From: Bradyrhizobium manausense
GTDB taxonomy: Bacteria; Pseudomonadota; Alphaproteobacteria; Rhizobiales; Xanthobacteraceae
DNA length: 42,427 nt
Assembly (NCBI RefSeq): GCF_001440035.1
Contig: NZ_LJYG01000086.1
Coordinates: 1-42,427, forward strand
Direction: 5' to 3'
Made by a program: the position numbers and the translations under genes. Positions 19,025 through 29,457 of the stretch are shown here, in pieces (position 1 is the stretch's first letter; each line of letters begins with the position of its first letter). Below the pieces are notes generated by a model that was not told the origin of the DNA, searched no databases, and saw nothing but the letters and a program-made list of their open reading frames with translations.

Positions 19025-20572
19025 ATGGTCGAGTCCCTTAAAGGCTTTATTACTGACTTCAACGAGAAAGCCGACCAGAATCCGGCCCAAATCTTTGCCA
19101 AATTCAACGGTGAGGCGATCACCTTCGCTACGTTGAAGAAGCACTCTGCGACATTTGCGGCGCACTTACGTTTGAGAGGCCTGCAGCCGGGTGATCGTGT
19201 CGCTGTGATGATGCGCAATTCGCGGCTGTCGCTCGCCGTAATTTTCGGGATTGCTCGCGCAGGCGCTGTCTGGGTCCCGGTGAATGCTCAGCAGAAAGGC
19301 GAGGGGCTCCGCTACATTCTCGACCACAGCGAGCCGAGCCTGCTGGTCTGCGATAGGGAGTTTCTTTCCACGATTGTGGGTTGCCGCGCCAAGATTTCAT
19401 CTGATGCGTTGATCACGATCGGTGAACCGCATGATGAACGCTCACTCGAGAGAGTTCTGCAGAAGGAATTTTCATTCGCCGACGCTCGACTCGAAGCCGA
19501 AGATTTATTCGCAATAATGTATACGTCTGGCACCACCGGAAGACCGAAGGGTGTTCTCGTCACGCATGGCATGTTGCGGCTTGCTGGTGAGGCCGCTCGC
19601 ATCCTGACGGCGATGAAGCCTGGAGATGTATTCTTCGTTTGGGAGCCGCTCTTCCACATCGGCGGCGCTCAATTAATCACCTTGCCGATAATCGAAGATG
19701 TCACCTTAGCCATGATCGATCGTTTCAGCGCGAGCTCTTTCTGGAGCCAGGTACGAAGCGCTGGCGCGACGCACATTCACTATCTGGGCGGCATTTTGCA
19801 GATTCTGCTGAAACAGCCAGCAAGCGATCTCGACCTGCAACATTCCGTGCGCATCGCTTGGGGTGGCGGCTGCCCCAAGGACGTTTGGCCAAAGTTCAGG
19901 GACCGCTTCGGGGTCGAGATACGGGAATGCTACGGCATGACAGAAGCCTCGAGCATTACCACCTGCAATATCGAGGGCGTGGTCGGGTCGGTAGGCAAGC
20001 CGATGCCTTGGTACACCATTGACCTTATAGATGAGAGCGGTAATCCCGCAGCTCCTGGTAGCAGAGGAGAGATTGTTGTTCGATCCTCCTTGGATGGAGC
20101 GCTTTTCAAAGGGTACTTCGGCAATCAAGATGCAACCGACAAAGCCCTTGTAGCCGGAGCTCTGCGAACCGGCGACTCGGGCACCTTGGATACCGAAGGA
20201 AATCTCTGGTTCCACGGGCGCATCACTGACAGCGTCAGATGCAAGGGCGAGAACGTGTCGGCTTGGGAGGTTGAGCACGTAGCGGCCAGTCATCCTGCTG
20301 TCGAAGATTGCGCAATGATCGGTGTCACCGCGGACGTCGGCGAACAGGATATCAAGCTGTTCGTGAAAGCCAAGAAAGGCAAGTCAATCGAACCGGAACG
20401 TCTATCTGGCTGGCTTTCTGAACGTCTGGCGTCCTATCAGAACCCGCGCTACATCGAATTCGTCAGTGAGTTCGAGCGAACTCCAAGTCAAAGGATCATG
20501 AAGCATCTGCTTCCGAAAGACTTGGACAATTGTTGGGATCGGGTGGCGGCGCGACAATCAGCTCGGCTTTAG
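19025..20572 (+). CDS. AMP-forming acyl-CoA ligase
   Basis: Adenylate-forming enzyme that activates a carboxylic acid to its CoA thioester with ATP. 515 residues, start ATG six bases after the hydratase stop. Motifs: P-loop AIMYTSGTTGRPKGVLVTHG (about residue 165), ECYGMTEASSITTCN (A5), and LRTGDSGTLDTEGNLWFHGR (A7), then RCKGENVSAWEVEHV (A8). The C-terminal A10 motif, usually T-G/E-K, reads ERTPSQRIMKHLL: the position of the catalytic lysine holds arginine, which would be expected to weaken adenylation. It resembles the crotonobetaine/carnitine-CoA and cyclohexanecarboxylate-CoA ligase group more than long-chain ligases. It is presumably partner to the hydratase upstream. Confidence 0.88.
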   Translation: MVESLKGFITDFNEKADQNPAQIFAKFNGEAITFATLKKHSATFAAHLRLRGLQPGDRVAVMMRNSRLSLAVIFGIARAGAVWVPVNAQQKGEGLRYILDHSEPSLLVCDREFLSTIVGCRAKISSDALITIGEPHDERSLERVLQKEFSFADARLEAEDLFAIMYTSGTTGRPKGVLVTHGMLRLAGEAARILTAMKPGDVFFVWEPLFHIGGAQLITLPIIEDVTLAMIDRFSASSFWSQVRSAGATHIHYLGGILQILLKQPASDLDLQHSVRIAWGGGCPKDVWPKFRDRFGVEIRECYGMTEASSITTCNIEGVVGSVGKPMPWYTIDLIDESGNPAAPGSRGEIVVRSSLDGALFKGYFGNQDATDKALVAGALRTGDSGTLDTEGNLWFHGRITDSVRCKGENVSAWEVEHVAASHPAVEDCAMIGVTADVGEQDIKLFVKAKKGKSIEPERLSGWLSERLASYQNPRYIEFVSEFERTPSQRIMKHLLPKDLDNCWDRVAARQSARL

Positions 20573-20662
20573 GTGTGCTCAGCGGCCCCCGCGGGGTGTG
20601 AAAAATGGCGCCACGACCTTGTGTTTCGAAATGAGAGCGGCGACTGCGAAGGGAAGGGCTAA

Positions 20663-21496
20663 ATGGTTGGCAAGTCACTATCGACAGTGGCCGATCGTTT
20701 GATACTCGTCGGCTGCGGCAATATGGGTTATGCGCTTTTGAGCGGCTGGCTAGGCTCAAAAGCACTCGATCCGAAGAAAGTGCATGTAGTTGAGCCGGTC
20801 GTCAGCCTTCGCGAGCGAGCGGCACGATTGGGAACCAACGTACATGAGACGCCGGAGAGCCTACCAGACGAGGCCGATCTGGTTGTCTTCGCTTTAAAAC
20901 CTCACGCAATAACAGCAGAAGCCCCGGCTTATCGTCATTTTTGCGAACGAGCTGTTTTCGTTAGTATTGCGGCGGGTATGACCATCGGGGTGTTGGGGGC
21001 ACTCCTTGGAAAGGCGCGTGTGATACGGGCGATGCCCAATACTCCTACCGCAATCGGGAAGGGGTCGACGATTGTCTTCCCAGATAGCAGCATTCAGGAG
21101 CTAGAGCTAAACACGGTGGCGTCCCTGTTTGCTGCCGGCGGCCCTGTACACAAGGTGGATAGCGAGCGTTTGTTGGACGCTGCCACAGCTATCAGCGGTT
21201 CCGGCCCAGCCTATATCTTCTATTTGATGGAGTGCCTTACGACAGCCGCTTATGAACTTGGCCTTCCAAGAGACCTCGCCATGAAGCTCGTTAAGGAGAC
21301 TGTTTACGGCGCCGGCGCCCTGGCCTTGCACACCGAAAACGAGCCGGCCCAACTCCGGCGACAAGTGACAAGCCCCAAAGGGACGACAGAAGCGGCGCTC
21401 TCGCTGTTAACGGCAGGAGACGAGTTCTTGTCTCTCATTCGCCGCGCGACGAAAGCGGCTTTCGATAGATCAAAATCCCTTTCGGTGAATGCGTAA
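20663..21496 (+). CDS. proC: Pyrroline-5-carboxylate reductase
   Basis: Reduces pyrroline-5-carboxylate to proline with NAD(P)H, the last step of proline synthesis. 277 residues. N-terminal Rossmann motif LILVGCGNMGYALLSGWL; VVFALKPHAI; RVIRAMPNTPTAIGKGST; AISGSGPAYIFYLMECL; and the C-terminal signature QVTSPKGTTEAALSLL, all characteristic. The ATG at 20663 follows GGAAGGG at good spacing, and a hairpin terminator follows the stop. It is 90 bases after the acyl-CoA ligase and could be read from the same transcript. Its location next to a ruined putA (the proline-degrading enzyme) suggests an old proline/glutamate gene group. Confidence 0.92.
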   Translation: MVGKSLSTVADRLILVGCGNMGYALLSGWLGSKALDPKKVHVVEPVVSLRERAARLGTNVHETPESLPDEADLVVFALKPHAITAEAPAYRHFCERAVFVSIAAGMTIGVLGALLGKARVIRAMPNTPTAIGKGSTIVFPDSSIQELELNTVASLFAAGGPVHKVDSERLLDAATAISGSGPAYIFYLMECLTTAAYELGLPRDLAMKLVKETVYGAGALALHTENEPAQLRRQVTSPKGTTEAALSLLTAGDEFLSLIRRATKAAFDRSKSLSVNA

Positions 21497-21527
21497 ATAC
21501 CCGCGCAATCAGTCCTCCCCGGCGACT

Positions 21528-21568
21528 TGGCTGTCGTCGTGAATATTCCGGCGACAGCCACTTTTTTT
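21528..21568 (+). terminator. Intrinsic terminator after proC
   Basis: A perfect 9-bp stem TGGCTGTCG/CGACAGCCA (21528-21536 with 21552-21560), a 15-base loop and then seven T residues. It lies 32 bases after the proC stop and probably ends the transcript that begins upstream of the hydratase. Confidence 0.8.
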
Positions 21569-21628
21569 CGAGCAGCAAGTTTGACTGAAAACGCGTCTGG
21601 GGCTGGCAAATGGGAACGGGGACGAGCA

Positions 21629-21823
21629 ATGAACACCGCCGTAAGAGTTCAATCGCAGGCGACAAGCCGTCTTTCGTTCTTGGATAGTGTCGAATCATAC
21701 GTGGATGGTACGCTCACTCAGCGCTCCCTCCCTGAAGGACTGGCCGAATGCATCCAAGCGCTGCAGCCTACCCCATTGTGCTGGGCCGCATCGCCGAAGC
21801 CTCCAAGGCAATCGGCAATCTGA
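21629..21823 (+). pseudogene. N-terminal fragment resembling Glu/Leu dehydrogenase
   Basis: ATG 21629 has GGGGA six bases upstream. The text RLSFLDSVESYVDGTLTQRS followed by LPEGLAECIQA resembles the N-terminus of rhizobial glutamate dehydrogenases (FLxSVxxYxD...LPEGLxxxI). After about residue 45 the similarity is lost and the frame ends at 21823. The putA remnant begins 68 bases later. The assignment rests on a short similarity recalled from the family and is tentative. Confidence 0.3.
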
Positions 21824-21890
21824 CATATTCAGAGGATCTTTCGTGCAAACCTCAAGGCAGAGAAGCTGCGACGCAGAACCTGGGCAAGTC

Positions 21891-24800
21891 TTCGCCGCGT
21901 TCGCTCCACCAATCCGTCCTCAGTCGCCCCTCCGCAAGGCCATTACGGCCGCGTACCGCCGGCCTGAAACGGAGTGTCTGCCGCCGCTGGTGGAAGCTGC
22001 CAAACTGCTGCCGCGCTGAAGGCCGACGTCGAAAAGATAGCGCGCAGGTTGGTCGACGCGCTCCGGGCCAAGCACAGGGGCAGCGGCGTTGAGGGGCTGG
22101 TGCACGAATACTCGCTCTCCAGCCAGGAGGGCGTGGCGCTGATGTGCCTTGCCGAGGCGCTGCTGCGCATTCCAGATGTCGAGACTCGGGATGCTCTGAT
22201 CCGGGATAAGATCGCCGAAGGTGACTGGCGCTCGCATCTGGGGGTAGCAAGTCCCTCTTCGTCAATGCCGCGACCTAGTCGTGACCGGCAAACTCACCTC
22301 GACAGTCCGATCGCGGCCTGACGGCAGCGCTGACGCGCCTGATCGCGCGCGCCGGCGAGCCTGTGATCCGTCGCGGTGTCGATATGGCAATGCGCTTGAT
22401 GGGCGAGCAGTTTGTCACCGGCGAGACGATCGAGGAGGCCTTGAAGCGTTCCCGTCCGCTCGAAGACCGCGGCTTCCGATATCCCTATGATATGCTCGGC
22501 GAAGCCGCAACCACCGCGGCCGATGCCGAGCGCTACTAGCGCGACTACGAAGCGGCAATCCATGCCATTGGCAAGGCATCAGCGGGCAGAGGGATCTACG
22601 AGGGGCCAGGCATCTCCATCAAGCTTTCGGCGCTGCATCCACGCTATTCTCGCGCCCAGTCCGGTCGCATCATGGGCGAGCTCCTGCCGCGCGTGAAGCA
22701 ATTGGCGCTCTTGGCCAAAAAATACGATATAGGACTCAACATTGATGCCGAAGAAGCAGATCGTCTCGAACTATCTCTCGATCTACTGGAAGACCTAAGT
22801 CTCGACGAGGACCTGAGTAGCTGGAATGGTCTCGGCTTCGTGGCCCAGGCTTATGGCAAGCGTTGCCCCTTCGTGCTCGATTACGTCATCGATCTCGCTC
22901 GCCGAGCCGGCCGACGCATGATGGTGCGTCTGGTCAAGGGCGCCTACTGGGATGCTGAGATCAAACGCGCCCAGCTCGATGGCCTTGAGGGCTTTCCGGT
23001 CTATACTCGCAAAGTGCACACAGACGCCGCCTATATCGCGTGCGCCCACAAGCTGCTCTACGCCGAAGATGCCGTCTTCCCCCAGTTCGCGACCCATAAC
23101 GCCCAGACGTTGGCGACGATCTATCAACTGGCCGGCCCGGATTTCCGGGTCGGCAAATACGAGTTCCAGTGCTTGCACGGCATGGGAGAGCCGCTTTATG
23201 AGGAGGTGGTAGGCAAGGGTCATCTCGATCGACCCTGCCGGATCTACGCTCCGGTCGGCACGCATGAAACACTGCTCGCCTATCTCGTGCGCCGTCTGCT
23301 TGAGAACGGCGCCAATTCGTCGTTTGTGATTCGCATTTCCGATCCTGCGGTGTCGGTAGACGACCTCGTGACCGATCCGGTTGACGTCGTGGAGGCAATG
23401 CCGATCGGTGGGCATGCCGCACGACCAGATTTCCCTACCGGGCGCACTCTACGGCAAGGGATCGTACCAATTCGAGCGGCATTGACCTTTCCAACGAAAC
23501 GGTGCTTGCGGACCTGTCGAAGAAGCTCTCCGACACCGTTGCGATCCGATGGCATGCCGTACCCGAGCTGGCCGACGGACCGGGTGCCGGCACGACGCGG
23601 CCGATCACCAACCCGGCGGATCAAACCGACATTGTTGGTTTCGTGACCGAGCTTGAAGCGAGCGACGCATCTTATGTCGTCGACATGGCTGCCAAGGCCG
23701 CGGCGGCATGGGCGGCGGTACCGCCGGTGCAGCGCGCCGCCAGCCTCGAACGGGCTGCTGATCTGATGCAAAATCGCATTGAAACTCTCATGGTTATAGT
23801 CATGCGCGAGGCCGGCAAGTCCGCGGCGAACGCCATCGGCGAAGTACGTGAAGCGATCGATTTCCTGCGCTACTACGCCGATCAGGCGCGGCGGACACTC
23901 GGGCCGTCGCATGTGCCGCTCGGCATCGTCGTCTGTATCAGCCCGTGGAATTTCCCGCTGGCGATCTTTATCGGCCAGGTCGCGGCGGCACTGGTCGCCG
24001 GCAACGCGGTGGTCGCTAAGGCTGCGGAAGAGACCCCAATCATCGCACATGAAGGGATGAAGGTCCTTTACGAAGCCGGGATTCCTCGCGGTGCATTACA
24101 ATTTACGCCTGGGGGCGGGAGCCTTGGCGCCGCGCTGGTCGCGGCATCCGATACGGCAGGCGTGATGTTCACCGGCTCAACTGAAGTGGCGCCTGATCCA
24201 GGCCCAGTTAAGCGAGCGGCTTTCGGCGACTGGCAAGCCGATCCCGCTGATCGCCGAGACAGGTGGGCAGAACGCGATGATTGTCGATTCCTCCGCTCTT
24301 GTGGAGCAGGTCGTGAGCGATGTCATCGCTTCCGCCTTCGACAGCGCCGGCCAGCGCTGTTCGGCTCTACGCGTGCTTTGCCTGCAAGAGGGCATCGCCG
24401 ACCGCACGCTCACCATGCTCAATGGCGCCTCTCCAGGAACTGTCGATTGGCCGTACCGATCGTCTCAGCATCGATATCGGGCCGGTGATCACGGCGGCCA
24501 AACAGACAATCGAGCAGCATATTGAGCGCATGCGCGCACTTGGATGCAAGGTCGAGCAATTGGCGTTGCCCCAAGCGAGCGCTGGCGGCACCTTCGTTTC
24601 TCCAACAATCGTTGATCTAAAGCAGATGTCGGACCTGCAGCGTGAAGTCTTCGGCCCCGTGCTGCATGTCCTCCGCTACCAGCGCGTGGATCTCGATCGC
24701 CTGATCGATGACATAAATAATTCAGGCTATGGCTTGACCTTCGGCCTGCATACGCGCCTCGACGAAACGATCGCGCATGTGACAAGCCGCATCAGGGCCG

Positions 24801-25529
24801 GTAATCTTTACGTCAATCGCAACATCATCGGTGCGGTGGTGGGCGTTCAACCTTTCGGTGGCCGTGGCCTTTCGGGTACCGGCGCCGAAGGCGGGCGGGC
24901 CGCTCTTTATCGGCCGGTTGGTGCAGCGCGCTCCCATTCCGCCGCAGCACAGCTCCATTTATACCGATCCTGCGGTACGCGAATTCGCTAACTGGCTTGG
25001 GAGGAAGGGCCACAATGCCGAAGCCGAAGCTGCACGCGAACTCGCCCTAATCTCCGCTTTAGGTCTTGAGAAGGAAATGGTTGGACCGGTCGGCGAGCGC
25101 AACCTTTACGCACTCCATCCACGTGGCCGTATCCTGTTGGTGCCGACGACCACCAAAGGTCTTTTCCGGCAACTTTCGGCGGCGCTCACGACCGGCAATG
25201 AAGTGGTGATCGACAAGGCCTCCGAACTCGAGGGCGCACTTGCGTCACTGCCTGCATCGGTCGCGGCGCGGATTTCTTGGAGCTCCGATTGGGAGGCCGA
25301 CGGTCCCTTCGCCGGAGCACTGGTTGAAGGTAACTCGAAAACTGTGCGCGAAACCAACAAGAAGATCGCTGGCCTCAAGGGGCCGCGTTTCCCCGTACAG
25401 TCCGCAACCACTGACGAGTTGGCAAATGACAATGGGGCCTATTGCCTGAACTGGCTACTGGAAGAGGTCTCGACGTCAACTAACACAGCGGCGGCGGGCG
25501 GAAATGCTGGCCTGATGACGATTGGCTGA
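21891..25529 (+). pseudogene. putA: putA: proline dehydrogenase / P5C dehydrogenase, multiply broken
   Basis: Bifunctional enzyme that oxidises proline to glutamate; here the gene is dead. Pieces in order: FAAFAPPIRPQSPLRKAITA (21891), EGLVHEYSLSSQEGVALMCL (22095 on), then proline dehydrogenase blocks GISIKLSALHPRYS, IGLNIDAEEADRLELSLDL, MVRLVKGAYWDAEIKRAQ, YEFQCLHGMGEPLYEE and IYAPVGTHETLLAYLVRRLL. Aldehyde dehydrogenase blocks follow: ISPWNFPLAIFIGQVAAALV, GVMFTGSTEVA, LIAETGGQNAMIV, DSAGQRCSALRVL with the catalytic Cys, and FGGRGLSGTG. Frames change near 22018, 22250, 22310, 23460, 24192, 24430 and 24886, and an in-frame TAG lies at 22537-22539. So many lesions exclude sequencing error. 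The long pieces are well conserved, so inactivation is fairly recent. Confidence 0.9.
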
Positions 25530-26737
25530 CGCCCTCGACGCGTGCGCTCCTTCATAAAGGCGCCCGTGCTTTCGCGCGGTGATTTTCGGAGGCCTGCTTA
25601 CACGTCCCGAAAGCGGGAAGACAGGAGGCAGCCGGAAGCGTGCGTCCGCCGCGGTAAGGAATAGCACAGCCCGCTAAAATGGCCGGCGTCGTCTGGGCAC
25701 TAAACAAGCCCAGAGCATGCGAAAGCCGAACCAAGGAACTTGGTTAGAACTCCTGTCTCCGCAGAGCGCGTGTCACCGTACCCGGCGACGGCATGCTCGG
25801 CGTACCATTCATTTCAACGGCGCGGCTGGCGGCCCAAATACGAGCTGCCAAGATTGCCTCGGCTAGGGTCGGGCCACGAAAACCGGGGTTAAGGGTGGCT
25901 CCATGGTCGCTCGCCAGCGCTATGCTTTTGGCAAGCGAGCGACAGGGGCTCCGAGGGGATGGCTCGGCCGGTTCCCATGATCAATTTTGCTGAACTTGAC
26001 GCACAGAACTGTTACAGCAACCATCATTTTAAGGCTGGTGCGAGCGCTGACCGGTGAGCGTCACGAGGCCTGGCTCGAGGACCATCGCTATCTCAACATG
26101 GATCTGTTGAAGGAGCACAAGAAGGAGGCGTTACGCCAGGCGGCCTGACGATGCTCAGGCCCACCAAGGGGATGCACGCTACCCCTCTCCGCCGCCGTAA
26201 CGAAATGCACGAAACGTGGTGCATTTCGCGACCTAACGGCAGATGAGGCAACCGCCTGATCGCCATTCCGGCCAATGCCTGTTCGAACACGTCGAGTAAC
26301 TAAGCCCGGCTGAGTTGGTACGGAGCAACCATTAGCTGACGATGCGATCGGCAACGAGCGAATGTTAGCGGAGGTTTGTCTCGGTAAGGTTGGTGCAGTT
26401 TGCGCCCGCGGGATCTCGTGGTTCGCTTGGAACAGAGGGGATTGGCAGCAACTCATCGCGTCAGGTGGTCTTTATGCGCCGCGGCATGGCAGCCTGCAGC
26501 TCGGGCTGCTCTCGGCCCGCTATGAGAAGGCGCGCCGGGGCGAGTTCATACACTCGACCGCGATGAACGTGTCATCGTACCGTCGTCCGGAAGCTGGGAA
26601 CTACCTCGCGAGGGAAGGAGGCGTAGCAGTCTCGATCGCGCCACGGAATAGGACGCCCTCTATGCCGAATTGTCCCTTGGGTTCACCAGCGGTATCTGGA
26701 TGATTTCGCCTGAAGACTCGGATTGGAGAGCCTCAAA
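25530..26737. other. 1.2 kb without an intact gene
   Basis: A plus-strand fragment at about 26035-26148 reads LVRALTGERHEAWLEDHRYL followed by NMDLLKEHKKEALRQAA and a stop; it looks like a former C-terminus of unknown family. A frame at 26362-26703 (ARGISWFAWNRGDWQQLIAS) is open but unassigned. A perfect inverted repeat lies at 26201-26228 (separate entry). Confidence 0.4.
26201..26228. repeat. Perfect 10-bp inverted repeat
   Basis: CGAAATGCAC, eight bases, GTGCATTTCG. The arms are perfect reverse complements, in a gene-free stretch. No T-run follows on either side, so it is not an obvious terminator. It could be a protein-binding site, a recombination site or a relic of a mobile element. 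Confidence 0.6.
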
Positions 26738-27568
26738 TCACCGCTGGATGCCGAGTTCTTCAAGCGCCTTGCGGATATCGGCGCTTAGCTGTTGCCGCTG
26801 GCTCCAGCTGCGCCCGCCGATCAACCCGCCGTCGACCACCAGATCGTGGCCGTTGACGAAGGTGGATTCGTCGCTGGCCAGGTACAGTGCCGCATAGGCG
26901 ATATCTTCGGCTTGACCCGCTCGCGGGATCGGCTGCGCTGTCTTGCTCAACTCGCGCAATACAGGCCTCGCCTTCTCAGCGGCTTCGGTCGACATGCCCA
27001 TGCCGGTCGGGATCATGCCGGGGGAGATCGAATTGACGCGGACGCCGGCTTCCCCCAGTTCCACGGCGACACATTTGGTGAGATTGATCACTGCGGCCTT
27101 GGCGGCGCTGTAGTCCATGTACGCGGAAACGGCCTGATGACCAGCGACGCTACCGGTATTGATGATGCTGCCAGAGCCCTGCCTTTTCATGTAGGGCGCG
27201 GCGTGTTTCATGCCGAGCATGACACTGCGCACATGCGACGCCATGATGAGGTCGAAGCGCTCGACTCCCATTGCCTCGATGCCGCTGGTCTGCCCTAGAA
27301 TGCCGGCGTTATTGAACAGGCAATCGATGCGGCTGAACCTCTCGACCGCAAGCGCAATCAGCGCCTTGACCTGTTCCTCCACCGTGACGTCAGTCTGGCG
27401 AAAGATGCAGTTCCTGCCCAGCCGCTTGGCCAGGGCCTCGCCTTCGGGAATGCGGCGGCCCGCAACGACGATTTTCGCGCCCTCTGCCGCAAAGATTTCC
27501 GCAGTGCGGAGGCCGATGCCACTGGTAGCCCCCGTGATCACCGCGACCTTGCCATCGAGCCGTCCCAT
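26738..27568 (-). CDS. Short-chain dehydrogenase/reductase (SDR A)
   Basis: NAD(P)-dependent alcohol/ketone oxidoreductase of the classical SDR type, 276 residues. Cofactor motif TGATSGIG near the N-terminus, [21 protein letters not shown] with the catalytic Ser, and YSAAKAA with the catalytic Tyr/Lys; ends [15 protein letters not shown] typical of the family. ATG 27568 was chosen because AGGGGA lies five bases upstream and MGRLDGKVAVITG is a canonical start; an in-frame extension to 27649 is unsupported. It is closely similar along its whole length to the SDR at 36407-37228. No ATATTG-N5-CAAT site is visible upstream. It sits alone between decayed regions. Confidence 0.9.
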   Translation of the reverse strand: MGRLDGKVAVITGATSGIGLRTAEIFAAEGAKIVVAGRRIPEGEALAKRLGRNCIFRQTDVTVEEQVKALIALAVERFSRIDCLFNNAGILGQTSGIEAMGVERFDLIMASHVRSVMLGMKHAAPYMKRQGSGSIINTGSVAGHQAVSAYMDYSAAKAAVINLTKCVAVELGEAGVRVNSISPGMIPTGMGMSTEAAEKARPVLRELSKTAQPIPRAGQAEDIAYAALYLASDESTFVNGHDLVVDGGLIGGRSWSQRQQLSADIRKALEELGIQR

Positions 27569-28854
27569 GTCGTTCCCCTGTCGTTGCAAACGTGATTCGA
27601 ACTGAAGCAGGAAAGCATCTCCCCGCCGACACCTCGATGGGAGCGCCATTCATCTCAAGGCGGCTTCCGGAGCCTATCTCAAGCGATCTTTAGCTAGAAC
27701 CGGCCCCCGAAGGCCAAAGTTAACGCTGGCCTCTTCACGCCACAGTGCCGGCATATAGGGCGTCGCGGTACGTTTCTGCTGGTTCGCTACTTTCGCCGGC
27801 CTTTCGATCTGCTGATACGGTAAGAGTTGACAGCCGATGCTTCACTGCATGGAACGTCGCGTCCCAATCGCACCCTCGTTTAGTTCTCCATCCCCAACCA
27901 GCACATCGGTGAAGATGCGTCTCAGTTGTCCGGTGGCTGGAGCCATACGCGACGGCTATCGGCAGCCCATGGCGAGCTTCCCCGTGGTGGCCTCACGATT
28001 CCCTGGCATGCTGAGCTGGCAGAGAAAGTCGTCGTACAGCATAGGAAGAACTTCAATTATCGAGAATGCGGGATCGATATGTCCGCCGACGCGCCGTTTC
28101 AGGAACTCTCCCAAAAATCTCCAGCGCATAGCCTTTGATCGGGAGTCAGGGTTAGCGCCTATCGCCGGCTGGTGGTCGACGGTTGTGGCTTGCTTCATAT
28201 CGCCTCGGTGGATATCGCGTCCAGTTCGCTGGTAGCTATTATTACCTATCTTCATTTCTGCGCACCTATCATTCCTAGTGGGCTGACTCGAGCGTTCGAG
28301 GTCGGCGCCAGGCGGCCATCGTCTTTTCAGGCCGCTCGATTATTCTCTGCAAGCCGCAATCGTACGAAGAAACGTCCAGACGGTTTCCGGTAACTGAACG
28401 TCTCGCCCCTCGAACCGCTCCTACCGCGTCGGAGCAAGCTGGCCGAAATGCAGCGTGCGGAATTGAAGGCCAGTTCTGATGCCGCCCAACCGATGCCACA
28501 GCTGGGTTGATGGCAGCCAGCAGCTTTCCGAGTTCACGCGGGATTCGCGGAAGCTCATCCTTCATCGCTCCCCGCTCGATTCGCAGTTGGTTCTCAAACG
28601 CGACCTATGGCTGCGCGCGTCAAACTGGACAGTCCAATTTGGGATACGTTGCGCATTTCTAGGGAGCCTCAGACCGAGGATGTGCACGGCGGAACTCTTC
28701 GGCGGTTGATAGGCGGCGCTTGCTGCGTTTACTCGTTCGATTTAAACATTTCCTCGGCGACACTAGATCGTTTGATCGAAAAGTGAAAACGAACTTGTTA
28801 TCTGGAAGAAAGCTGCACGCCTTTACCAATCCATGTCTGCATAGATCGCGCGGG
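27569..28854. other. 1.3 kb without a recognisable gene
   Basis: Several frames of 60-130 codons are open on both strands, but none has a family motif. A minus-strand frame from 28565 (MKDELPRIPRELGKLLAAIN) has the look of a coding fragment but cannot be assigned. No RNA gene or terminator was seen. Confidence 0.4.
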
Positions 28855-29162
28855 GCGTTCGGGGGACCGGCCCCGAAGGCGGGCAGGCCGCTCTATATCG
28901 GCCGGTTGATGCAGCGCGCTCCTATTCCGCCGCAGCACAGCTCCATTCATACCGATCCTGCGGTATGCGACTGGCTTTAAACTGAACCAACAGGAGAATC
29001 GCAGGCCTCAAAGGGCCGCTAGTCGTGATGCAGTCGGCAACCACTGACGAGTTGGCCTACAATAATGAAATTTATTGCCTGAACTGGCTGCTGGAAGAGG
29101 TCTCGACGTCAATCAACACTACGGCGGCGGGCGGCAATGCTAGTCTGATGACGATTGGGTAA
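28855..29162 (+). pseudogene. Second copy of putA 3' end, internally deleted
   Basis: Bases 28855-28978 match 24866-24994 of the putA pseudogene closely, and 28995-29162 match about 25355-25529, including the end LLEEVSTSxNTxAAGGNAxLMTIG. The 360 bases between are missing in this copy. At 28877 it shares with the first copy an extra base (C here, G there) that breaks the putA frame, so it was copied after that lesion arose, or both derive from the same broken ancestor. It has no start and cannot be functional. Confidence 0.85.
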
Positions 29163-29457
29163 CCCAAGCTGAGCGCCGATTACGTAGGGACGCTCTGAGC
29201 AATTGTGTCGAACCAGGGGGGCGCGCATAGCGCGAGGCCGCATTCTGTTGGCAAGCGGCCCGGCCGCTCGCGTCGTGAATCCAAGTGGACGGTTCGTTGT
29301 TCTTTATCTCGAACAGCCGGTCTTTTTGCCCGTCGAACAGCAATTTGCAGATACTAATCCGGGCCGCAGGAGTACTTGTCTAGAACTCAGTGTGGGCCAC
29401 GCACATTCTTGCTGACATCGATTCGTATGTCGAAGTTAGGTTAAGGGTTAATGCAGC
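29163..29457. other. Short region without a gene
   Basis: Between the putA duplicate and the end of the IclR-type gene nothing recognisable is seen on either strand. Confidence 0.4.

Noticed and set aside
22795..23415. Minus-strand frame of 206 codons
   Set aside because: Mirror of the conserved proline dehydrogenase segment of the putA remnant.
26738..27649. Extended SDR A start at 27649
   Set aside because: The extra 27 residues have no family similarity, and ATG 27568 has a good ribosome binding site and the canonical SDR beginning.
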